A stretch of 15,038 bases of DNA from assembly GCA_002691835.1 (NCBI GenBank), contig NZJA01000120.1, forward strand, positions 5,227 to 20,264, read 5' to 3'. A program made the position numbers and the translations under genes. Shown here piece by piece: positions 1 to 6,160 of the stretch. This DNA comes from Planctomycetota bacterium. GTDB lineage: Bacteria > Planctomycetota > UBA8108 > UBA1146. The notes under the pieces were generated by a model. That model made no database searches. It was given only the letters and a program-made list of their open reading frames with translations, and was not told the DNA's origin. Within the stretch, counting starts at the first letter, position 1. The number at the start of each line of letters is the position of its first letter.

Positions 1-1169
1 GTATTCGGCCCCGTCACCACCAACTGAAACTGCCCTGAATTCAATCGAAGATCGAGCGGAGTGATTTCAGAATACACCTGATCCAGGAGCGGCCTGTCGA
101 CTGTCTCTGGAAGCGTGAACTGCTTTCTTCGCTCCAGAATTTCGCGCCAGATCAAAAGAGGATGCCGAGCATTCAACAATTCTAAATCTCTGTCATCGCT
201 GATTTGTGGAATCTGGCAGCCGAAGTTTTCAGAGAAGCGGGCTTTTGCCTGCACCATGTCTAACTGAACCAGTTGATTCCACAATTCGATCACTTGCTTT
301 GATTTGCCCCAAACCTCCCGGGACAGATCGGCAATGATGCGTCGTTGCTCTTGAACGATCTTGTCCTGATATTTCTGGAGCTGGTTCCCCCTGCGAACGA
401 CCTGCTCTGGCTCAACAAACAAGGTCTGTCCCGAAGCAGATTCCCCATGGATGATTCCGCGAACTTGATGGCGGCACTCTGCCCTGACTGCCCAGCAAAA
501 CCGTCCATTCCTTGGTGTGATGACGGCCCCCTGAAGAAATTTCTTCCATGGGCTCAGGTCCCGGTGGGACTCCAGCCAATCTCTGATTTCTTCTTCGAGA
601 CTTTGAGCATGAATCCGTAACTCAAGGAGTGCTTCCGAAGCGTCATCGAGAATCTCACCGGAAGAATCCAGTGTTTTCTCCAACCTTTCCCGTAATGCCG
701 GGAGGTCAGTCAAATTCTTCGATCGCTGAAGGAGTCGAGGCTTGCCGCTCTCCAACAAAAGCGCTCGAAGTGCTCTCGAACGATCGAGAACTCTAGCCAC
801 ATTGGCCAGCTGAGATCCGTCCAATAGCGAATTCCCCTGACCTGAACTTTGGCGAAGTATCGACCCCAAATCTCCCAGTCCCTTGAGACCGAGATCCAGT
901 TTCGATTTCAGCAAAGCTCCGATTTCAGCGACCTCTTCGAGGCCCTCCCTCATCAAGTCTGAAGTAGAGAGTGGACTCAGGGAGTTCAAACGTTGTCGTC
1001 CACTACTGGTTGTCGCATGAAGTGACACAAGTTGAAGAACTTCAGCGAGCTCCAGTCGACGTCGGGCAGCAGAGAGAGTCAGATCTTTTCCGTCTTCACG
1101 GGGGGGATTTCCCGGACGGTTCTTTGAACGCAGATTTTTTTTGGAGGATCGTTCAGGTTGATTGGTCAT
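1..1169 (-). CDS. mutS2: Endonuclease MutS2, N-terminal half (cut by window edge)
   Basis: MutS2 proteins are DNA-binding ATPases of the MutS family, linked in various bacteria to suppression of recombination or to rescue of collided ribosomes. The 389 codons present read through to the left edge. Seen: the family signature GESASGQTLFVEP around residues 246-258, preceded by the conserved GRFCWAVRAECRHQVRGI stretch; a coiled-coil-like clamp region rich in Glu, Arg and Gln; then LLNARHPLL and, at the very end, LVVTGPNT, the first half of the Walker A motif (GPNTGGKT in the family). The ATPase core and the usual C-terminal Smr domain lie outside the window. About 30 basic, polar residues precede the usual family start. 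No other in-frame ATG, GTG or TTG lies between the start at 1169 and the preceding gene; AAGGG upstream is far from the start, so the ribosome site is weak. It is 40 bp downstream of the GGDEF-like gene and probably in the same operon. The mismatch-repair MutS is excluded by the SASGQTLFVEP motif. Confidence 0.93.
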   Translation of the reverse strand, partial: MTNQPERSSKKNLRSKNRPGNPPREDGKDLTLSAARRRLELAEVLQLVSLHATTSSGRQRLNSLSPLSTSDLMREGLEEVAEIGALLKSKLDLGLKGLGDLGSILRQSSGQGNSLLDGSQLANVARVLDRSRALRALLLESGKPRLLQRSKNLTDLPALRERLEKTLDSSGEILDDASEALLELRIHAQSLEEEIRDWLESHRDLSPWKKFLQGAVITPRNGRFCWAVRAECRHQVRGIIHGESASGQTLFVEPEQVVRRGNQLQKYQDKIVQEQRRIIADLSREVWGKSKQVIELWNQLVQLDMVQAKARFSENFGCQIPQISDDRDLELLNARHPLLIWREILERRKQFTLPETVDRPLLDQVYSEITPLDLRLNSGQFQLVVTGPN

Positions 1170-1209
1170 CGCACCGGCCCGGCCCTTCAGGCTAAATCCC
1201 GTGAGGGAT

Positions 1210-2691
1210 TCAACCCACCGGTGAGCCCTCTTCCTCGATACTTAGGGAGTCACTGCTCTGCAACAGTTCGAGTACACGATCCATGCACTGCCGGGCAACG
1301 TACCCGGTACATGCCCCGATCGTACCCCCTCCCCTGATTCCGGGAAGAGCTTTCAGGATTCTTGAAGAGAGACCTCGTGCAGTTCCTGGTTCAGGGTGAT
1401 CAAGGAGTATCCAGATTCGGTTCCCAGCAACCTCACACCAATCAGTGGCCCTGATCTCTCGCTGCAAGCGTGAAAGAACCTCTTGAGCCTCTCCCGGAAC
1501 CTCCACCACCAGAACTCCGGGTAACACTCCATGACGTTCCGAGGAACGAATCCGGGAATGCAGTAATCTCTCAAATCGACTTTCAGGATCTTCGATTATT
1601 GGGCTCCCATCGGTGTGCCTGATAGGAACCAGATTTTCTACTTGGGGCAAAAGCTCCAAGACCTGCCAGAAAAGCCGTCGTGATTGCGGGGAATTCCCCG
1701 GCAGGATTCCGAGCCAGTGATCACCCGCAGAAAGCCCCACGAAAGGACCATAATCACCCGAACCCTTGGGAATCGGTGCGCGACTGTCCATCACAGCACC
1801 GAGCTGACGAAAAACTTCTCCCGGGCGATGACCACCGACTCTGACTTTGGGAGGCCCCATAGATTCCGGAGTCAATTCTGCCCAGCCATGGAGAAAAGGT
1901 TCATTCTCCACCCATTTCTTGATCGCATCGGTGCTCGACTCACCTGTCGACCGCGATTCGAGAAGAATACGAATCAATGCGAGAGGATCAGCTTCACCAA
2001 GGGCTTCTTCAGTTGCAGAAGTATTTTCAGCAACCGACGCTTCTTCATGGATTCGTTCCAGCGGATCATGAATAGAATCCAGGGGTTCGTAAGGCTTCAT
2101 CACTTCCTGTAATTCCTCCGGATCCAATATGCTGTGCATCAAATCCCCTGCCAGCGAGGCAGGCTTGGAAACATTCGTCCCAACACCGGCCTCTGGATGG
2201 CGACCATCTAGCAAATTCAGATACACCACTTCATTTTGCTGAGAGTTCAGCGGTTGGGCCAGCGACCATAAGTTTCCATGACTCCTGGCTTCAGAATCGG
2301 AACTGATAATTGCCACAGGTTTCCCTCGAGCACGCTGTAACAGGTCCTCCTCTGAGGTGACGAACTCAGCACCAACGATGACTCCGGAGTATGACGACAT
2401 CGAGTCACAAAACGGATCCTCACTCGCATTCTTCTTCGGAACCAAAGTAGCCCGCTGGCTCAAGTGGCCCTGCAAAATGTAAAAGTCATGATCTTTAGCG
2501 AGGACCAACAAACCCGGGCCCCTGCTTTCCAAACTTTGGAACATTTCATCCGAGGCCATTTGACGTTGCTCTGGCGTCAGCTTGTCCAAAACCTGCTTGA
2601 CCAAATCCCGCTCCGAAGGCTGCGGATTCTCCCCATCGCCACGATGGCCGATAAGAGCGTCGATCGTCGGGTCTTCAGGAATGTCCGCCAA
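1210..2691 (-). CDS. Unknown protein with C-terminal degenerate GGDEF-like domain
   Basis: 493 aa, soluble, with no signal peptide or membrane segment. I do not recognise the full-length family. The last 110 residues or so follow the layout of a GGDEF domain: a SRFERLLHSRI helix (371-381), the beta strand GVLVVEV (392-398), helix LSRLQREIRATD (406-417), CEVAGNRIWILL (419-430) where family members have the GGDEF loop, helix ARGLSSRIL (438-446), GGTIGAC (455-461) matching the usual VSIGVA strand, and ELLQSSDSL (475-483) matching the closing LLRRADxAL helix. The signature loop reads A-G-N-R-I, so cyclase activity is unlikely; a binding or structural role is inferred. Residues 60-165 and 280-350 may be GAF-like sensor folds, which is weak. 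The middle (200-260) is acidic and probably flexible. The start is TTG, chosen because AAGGAG lies 5 nt upstream and no in-frame ATG precedes it; the ATG at 2696 is out of frame. It lies 70 bp after the vWA gene. Confidence 0.8.
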   Translation of the reverse strand: MADIPEDPTIDALIGHRGDGENPQPSERDLVKQVLDKLTPEQRQMASDEMFQSLESRGPGLLVLAKDHDFYILQGHLSQRATLVPKKNASEDPFCDSMSSYSGVIVGAEFVTSEEDLLQRARGKPVAIISSDSEARSHGNLWSLAQPLNSQQNEVVYLNLLDGRHPEAGVGTNVSKPASLAGDLMHSILDPEELQEVMKPYEPLDSIHDPLERIHEEASVAENTSATEEALGEADPLALIRILLESRSTGESSTDAIKKWVENEPFLHGWAELTPESMGPPKVRVGGHRPGEVFRQLGAVMDSRAPIPKGSGDYGPFVGLSAGDHWLGILPGNSPQSRRLFWQVLELLPQVENLVPIRHTDGSPIIEDPESRFERLLHSRIRSSERHGVLPGVLVVEVPGEAQEVLSRLQREIRATDWCEVAGNRIWILLDHPEPGTARGLSSRILKALPGIRGGGTIGACTGYVARQCMDRVLELLQSSDSLSIEEEGSPVG

Positions 2692-2696
2692 TTCAT

Positions 2697-2702
2697 CTCC
2701 TT
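2697..2702 (-). promoter_or_regulatory. Shine-Dalgarno AAGGAG fixing a TTG start
   Basis: AAGGAG on the minus strand lies 5 nt before TTG at 2691. A nearby ATG (2694-2696) overlaps the spacer but opens a different, short frame. The site therefore supports TTG as the start of the GGDEF-like protein gene. Confidence 0.65.
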
Positions 2703-2761
2703 GTAATGGAAGTCTTCTGGATGAAAACCGCTGTGCCCGACTACGTCAAGCACTGCGCAGA

Positions 2762-3976
2762 TCAACGAATCTCGACGTAGCGACCGAAATTGAACTTTGC
2801 CAGTGTCTTCAAGAACTCGCCAGCCCGAACCTCATCCTGGTTTGGAGCTGTCCCGGCAAAGAAACCGATACAGTGGATTCTGACTCCTCGATATCGATTC
2901 CACTGGGAAACCGCATCTGCAATCAACTTCAACGAGGTTTCCTCTCCTGCGGTCGGTGACCCGTCAGAGAGGAGATAAATCGTGTCGACTTCTCGGTCGG
3001 CAAAGGCCTTTTTCAGTGCTCCATAACTGTTCGTTTCGCCCCCAGCCTCGAGGTTGTCGACAAATTGAACTGCCTTTTTCAGGCTCGAGCCTTTGGCTTT
3101 GATCAATCTGGGTGACAACACCGTCAGCTCATCAGAAAAAGCGACGACTGTAAATTTGCTCGTCGGAGTCAGCCCACCTTGCAGAACTCTCTTCAGCTGA
3201 ACTTTGGCGATTTCCATTCGCGAGTCAGCGATCTCGGTACTCGCCAGCATACTTCCCGAAACATCGAGAAGAAAAACCACTCGTTCGCTGGCGATTTCGC
3301 CATAAAGGCCGTCCTTGACCGCAGTGCTGACGTCCTTCTTTTCACTCTCGTCTGACTGCCCGGAATCCACCGGGGTCCAGCTGTCCCGATTTTGTTCCCA
3401 CCAGATCTTCCAGCCTGCAGTTTCAGCGGGGTATTTCTCACCGGTCATCTGTTCGAGAAGATCGACGATATCTTCAGCCTGACGACCTTTTGCTTTTGGC
3501 AGCAGATCAATCAGGGCCGTCACGGTTTCCGAATGGGGGTGATCACGCAAAGATTGAATCGCAAAAGAAACGACCCAATCCGTCTTGTCGGCAAGGCGCC
3601 CAATCAGCTCGGGTCTGGAATCGTTCTGTGGCCAAGACCTGAGAACCCGCATCGCGTCCATCCGGCTTTCAAATCTTCTCGACCTTCTGACGATCTGCAC
3701 GATGCGATCGCGAGCATCATCACTTTTCAGAGTCCGCGCTAACCGAAGAGCTTCTTCGTGAACCAACAATGAGGAGTGAGACATTCCTTTTTCAATCAAC
3801 AAGCCCGCAGCAAGGTCTCCATCGTGTTCTGCGAGTTTCTCCATCGCATCACAAATCGTAGATTCATCATTCTTTTTGAAAGCTGCAAGGAGCTCACTGG
3901 CTGCGTTGGAACCGTCATCCCCCAGCATTCCCGGAAACAGATGGATTACGAAAGTGATCGCCAGCAGCAGGTTCAT
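2762..3976 (-). CDS. Exported HEAT-repeat / von Willebrand factor A protein
   Basis: 404 aa. The N-terminus MNLLLAITFVIHLFPGMLG looks like an export signal, though it lacks a basic n-region, so export is probable rather than certain. Residues 25-180 are paired amphipathic helices of HEAT type (for example DKTDWVVSFAIQSLRDHP at 130-147), followed by MTGEKYPAETAGWKIWWEQN (177-196), a linker that I associate with planctomycete HEAT proteins. A charged stretch leads into a vWA domain (about 231-404) with an intact MIDAS: DVSGS (D238, S240, S242), T315 in GGETNS and D338 in LLSDGSPTAGE. Such domains bind a divalent metal and a protein partner; the partner is unknown. The start ATG overlaps the stop of the FHA gene by 4 bp (ATGA), with AAGGA 7 nt upstream, so the two are probably translationally coupled. 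No enzymatic domain is visible. Confidence 0.88.
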   Translation of the reverse strand: MNLLLAITFVIHLFPGMLGDDGSNAASELLAAFKKNDESTICDAMEKLAEHDGDLAAGLLIEKGMSHSSLLVHEEALRLARTLKSDDARDRIVQIVRRSRRFESRMDAMRVLRSWPQNDSRPELIGRLADKTDWVVSFAIQSLRDHPHSETVTALIDLLPKAKGRQAEDIVDLLEQMTGEKYPAETAGWKIWWEQNRDSWTPVDSGQSDESEKKDVSTAVKDGLYGEIASERVVFLLDVSGSMLASTEIADSRMEIAKVQLKRVLQGGLTPTSKFTVVAFSDELTVLSPRLIKAKGSSLKKAVQFVDNLEAGGETNSYGALKKAFADREVDTIYLLSDGSPTAGEETSLKLIADAVSQWNRYRGVRIHCIGFFAGTAPNQDEVRAGEFLKTLAKFNFGRYVEIR

Positions 3977-4587
3977 GATCGTTCCTTCTCAAGAATCTTA
4001 CGGATTTCAGCTCTCAGTTCCTCCAGGTCGGCGGAGGACTCGATGACTTGTTGTGAAATCGCTCGATCGATCGTTCGGGTCAACATCGATCGAAACTCGG
4101 GGTCGGAGTGAGTCAATATTTTCATTAACTCTGTAATCACCCGGTCGACGATCACTTCCTGGAGTAATCCAGACTTTTCCAAATTCCATCCAAAGAGACC
4201 TGGATCAGTCTCCATAGCAGAATTCTCGAGCTCTGGTCTCGACTCCACCAATGCCTGAATTCTAGCCGGGGATCGGGGCGGAGCCTGCGTTCCTGGAAGC
4301 CTGTCAGAAGACGAAACCAGCATCAGTGCAGAGTCCCCCAGCTCGATGACAGAGCCATGCTCAAGATCGAATCTCTCGATCAAGGCTCCTTCATGATAAG
4401 TCCCGTTGGAACTCCCGAGATCGGAACAGGTCACCCTGTCTCCATCCCGTGTGATGGCACAATGCTGACGACTGAGTACCGGATCGGAAAGGCGAATCGA
4501 ACAAGATCCGGATCTTCCAAGAATCAGGGTTCCCTCTGAGAGGCTGATCCATTGCAGATCGTCAGGAGTGGAAATCCCTAACTTCAT
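3973..4587 (-). CDS. FHA-domain protein
   Basis: 204 aa from the chosen start. The forkhead-associated domain covers about residues 12-93: LILGRS (21-26), SDPVLSRQHC (34-43) and DLGSSNGTY (56-64) are the standard GR, SxxH and NGT elements that bind phosphothreonine peptides. A proline-rich linker follows, then a C-terminal helical segment rich in Glu, Arg and Leu that may form a coiled coil; I do not recognise it. No membrane segment, so a cytoplasmic protein. Two in-frame ATGs exist, at 4593 and 4587. The second is preferred: it forms an ATGA overlap with the thioesterase stop and has AGGGA 7 nt upstream, while the first lies almost on top of that site. A Ser/Thr kinase that would create its ligand is not in this window. 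Confidence 0.9.
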   Translation of the reverse strand: MKLGISTPDDLQWISLSEGTLILGRSGSCSIRLSDPVLSRQHCAITRDGDRVTCSDLGSSNGTYHEGALIERFDLEHGSVIELGDSALMLVSSSDRLPGTQAPPRSPARIQALVESRPELENSAMETDPGLFGWNLEKSGLLQEVIVDRVITELMKILTHSDPEFRSMLTRTIDRAISQQVIESSADLEELRAEIRKILEKERS

Positions 4588-5027
4588 GGGCATTTCCCTA
4601 CTTCGTCCACAGCCTTGGCAATCTGAATCAGTTCAGCGGGTAGTCGAGTCGGCTTGCCGCGATCCACATCGACGCAAGCCAAGACCGTTTCACCCAAGCA
4701 AAGAATCTCCTGCTCGGGTCCCAAAACTTCATACTCAAGCTGAATACGAGCCCCTCCACAGGACTTCACCCTCGTCAATATGGTGATCAGATCATCGTAG
4801 TAAGCGGGTTTCAGATATCTGGTTTTGACTTCGGAAACGAGAAGGCGGATCCCACGTTCTTCCATCGCCTTGTAAGGAAGGCCTTGGTCTCGCAACCACT
4901 CTGTTCTGGCAGTTTCGAACCAGACGACATACCGGGAGTGATGGATAATCCCCCCCTGGTCTGTCTCCTCATAACGAGGACGCAATTGAACCCTTCCCTG
5001 AAACTGCGGAAGGTTGGATTCACTCAT
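4584..5027 (-). CDS. YbgC/4HBT-family acyl-CoA thioesterase
   Basis: 147 aa hotdog-fold protein, the usual size for the YbgC/FadM group, which hydrolyses acyl-CoA thioesters in the cytoplasm. The motif YEETDQGGIIHHSRY (19-33) is the family signature and keeps the catalytic aspartate (D23, matching the TD of the E. coli YbgC signature), followed by FETARTEWL (37-45). The second half shows the alternating strands of the hotdog sheet (LITILTRV, ARIQLEYEVL, TVLACVDVD). The substrate cannot be told from sequence; it could be a short-chain or an aromatic acyl-CoA. The start ATG overlaps the MerR-like gene stop by 4 bp (ATGA), with GGAG 6 nt upstream. It sits beside, but divergent from, the propionyl-CoA operon, so a link to acyl-CoA overflow is possible but not shown. 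Confidence 0.9.
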   Translation of the reverse strand: MSESNLPQFQGRVQLRPRYEETDQGGIIHHSRYVVWFETARTEWLRDQGLPYKAMEERGIRLLVSEVKTRYLKPAYYDDLITILTRVKSCGGARIQLEYEVLGPEQEILCLGETVLACVDVDRGKPTRLPAELIQIAKAVDEVGKCP

Positions 5028-5299
5028 TGGTCACTCCCGGGATCCTTGCCACCGCTCTTGCGACGGAATCGGTGCTGAAACATTCGGCGAATTTCAGCTC
5101 TGGGATAACCGAGATCTCGCCAGCGGAGGTAGGCTTTCACCACCGTCACACTGGTGTCGTCGTAGAGGTAACGCCCCGAATCGGTGACCTCTGCCGGCTC
5201 CAGTAATCGCATCGTGACCAAAGACTGAAGTAGCTGGCGGGAGATTCCCGTCTGCTCCATCAAGTCCTTCGGTTTGAGTTTTTTCTCTTCTTGCGTCAT
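5024..5299 (-). CDS. Short MerR-type helix-turn-helix DNA-binding protein
   Basis: 91 aa, probably only a winged HTH domain. LKPKDLMEQTGISRQLLQSLVTMRLLEP (8-35) matches the MerR HTH with its turn at TGIS; GRYLYDD (42-48) matches the wing (gyRxYxxxd); VVKAYLRWRDLGYPRAEIRRMF (53-74) matches the second helix pair (lGfsxxeIrxxl). The tail is short and basic (HRFRRKSGGK) and there is no effector-binding domain or dimerisation coiled coil, so it resembles stand-alone MerR domains of the BldC kind rather than metal sensors. It is first gene of the leftward operon and is divergent from the biotin ligase/propionyl-CoA operon across a very short gap, a usual position for a regulator of both units. That target is inference. 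The ribosome site (GGAAG) is very close to the ATG. Confidence 0.82.
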   Translation of the reverse strand: MTQEEKKLKPKDLMEQTGISRQLLQSLVTMRLLEPAEVTDSGRYLYDDTSVTVVKAYLRWRDLGYPRAEIRRMFQHRFRRKSGGKDPGSDQ

Positions 5300-5367
5300 T
5301 CTTCCAGAATATCACGGACTCCCATCCCATGAAACGTCAGCTAAAATGGCTTCAGGAGGAAACCCGC
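5300..5367. promoter_or_regulatory. Divergent intergenic region between MerR-like gene and birA
   Basis: Only 68 bp separate two divergent operons, so promoters for both must lie here or within the first codons of the genes. I see TAAAAT (5342-5347) as a possible plus-strand -10, and TATTCT on the minus strand (5305-5310), but neither has a convincing -35 at 16-18 bp. A tandem CCCATCCCAT (5321-5330) is present. No riboswitch-like fold fits in this length. The function is inferred from gene orientation. Confidence 0.35.
5354..5359 (+). promoter_or_regulatory. Shine-Dalgarno AGGAGG fixing the birA start
   Basis: A consensus AGGAGG lies 8 nt before the ATG at 5368. It falls downstream of an earlier in-frame ATG at 5329 and so argues for the later start. 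Confidence 0.75.
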
Positions 5368-6159
5368 ATGGATTGGCAATGGCACCGACTGGCAGAAACA
5401 CCCAGCACGCAATTGGAAGCACGCCGCCTCGTCGAAACGGCTCCCGGTTGCAAGCGGGTCGTGATCGCCGAACGCCAGCTGGCAGGGCGAGGCCGTCGTG
5501 GAAACCTCTGGGAAAGCCCTCCAGGAGGGCTCTGGTGCACTCTGGTCATGCCTTTGGAAAGAGATCCGGACCCGTTCCTGAATTTGCTCCTGGGTCTTGC
5601 TGTTCAGAAAGGGGTGGGCCTGTTACTTCCAAATTGGCCCCCACTCTCCATCAAGTGGCCGAATGACCTGATGGTCTGTGGCAAAAAATGGGGTGGAATC
5701 CTCTCTGAGGTCATGCTGACTCCACAGGGGACTGAAGTGCTGATGGGAGTCGGCCTGAATCTGCAAATCTCTTCCCAAGAGCTCCATCGCCACCCTGAGG
5801 TCCCCTCTGAGGCGACGACGATCCTTGCGGAATTTGGCCAGAGTCCCTCCCCAGAAGAAGCTCTGGAAAGTATCCTGAAAGAGTTCGATGCGTCGGTTTT
5901 GGAAGATCTCAAACCGGGAGGAAGATCCCGGAATCAACTGAGAGTGGCCTCCGTTCTCGATACCATTGGAAGAAAAATCACTTGGCTCGACCTGGAAGGT
6001 CAGCAGAGGCGCGGAGAAGCGATCTCACTCACCGAAGATGGTGCATTGATCGTTGAAACCGAATCCTCAGGTCAGCCTCGAAGGGTCGAACTGCGATCCG
6101 CTGAAATTCGCCATGTGAGAGACCTCAGCGATAGCGATGGTCTTGCAGAGGAGTGCTGA
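5368..6159 (+). CDS. birA: Biotin-[acetyl-CoA-carboxylase] ligase, class I (no HTH)
   Basis: 263 aa. The enzyme makes biotinyl-5'-AMP and transfers biotin to a lysine of the carrier protein. Visible: the ETPSTQLEARRL opening; the biotinyl-AMP loop AERQLAGRGRRGNLW (34-48, GRGRRG at 40-45); LWCTLVM (55-61); IKWPNDLMVCGKKWGGILSE (95-114) with K107 at the position of the catalytic lysine (E. coli K183); and GVGLNLQ (127-133). A C-terminal SH3-like domain (about 210-250) includes RRGEAISLTEDGALIVE. It lacks the N-terminal HTH of regulatory BirA, so it should not repress biotin genes itself. Start 5368 was chosen over the ATG at 5329 because of AGGAGG 8 nt upstream and because family members begin near this WxxxLAETPST segment. 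It is first in the propionyl-CoA operon, whose last gene encodes a biotin acceptor, its likely main substrate. Confidence 0.95.
   Translation: MDWQWHRLAETPSTQLEARRLVETAPGCKRVVIAERQLAGRGRRGNLWESPPGGLWCTLVMPLERDPDPFLNLLLGLAVQKGVGLLLPNWPPLSIKWPNDLMVCGKKWGGILSEVMLTPQGTEVLMGVGLNLQISSQELHRHPEVPSEATTILAEFGQSPSPEEALESILKEFDASVLEDLKPGGRSRNQLRVASVLDTIGRKITWLDLEGQQRRGEAISLTEDGALIVETESSGQPRRVELRSAEIRHVRDLSDSDGLAEEC
6148..6153 (+). promoter_or_regulatory. Shine-Dalgarno GAGGAG fixing the mutase start
   Basis: GAGGAG ends 7 nt before the ATG at 6161 and lies inside the last codons of birA. It supports 6161 over the earlier in-frame ATG at 6137. Confidence 0.65.
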
Positions 6160-6160
6160 A

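Noticed and set aside
1130..1205. GC-rich GGCCCGGCCC-like stretch before mutS2 as terminator or operator
   Set aside because: It is short, lies between co-directional genes 40 bp apart and has no T-run; chance composition is enough.
1684..2112. 142-codon plus-strand frame opposite the GGDEF-like protein gene
   Set aside because: The translation is low complexity in Arg/Phe with no family resemblance, and the minus-strand frame is longer and has a good ribosome site.
5329..5367. ATG at 5329 as start of the biotin ligase
   Set aside because: No ribosome site before it, while AGGAGG stands 8 nt before the in-frame ATG at 5368, where family similarity also begins.
5300..5367. Cobalamin riboswitch controlling the B12-dependent operon
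   Set aside because: The gap is too short and shows no B12-box-like element.
6137..6160. ATG at 6137 as start of the mutase large subunit
   Set aside because: It lies in the birA coding end without a ribosome site; GAGGAG favours 6161.
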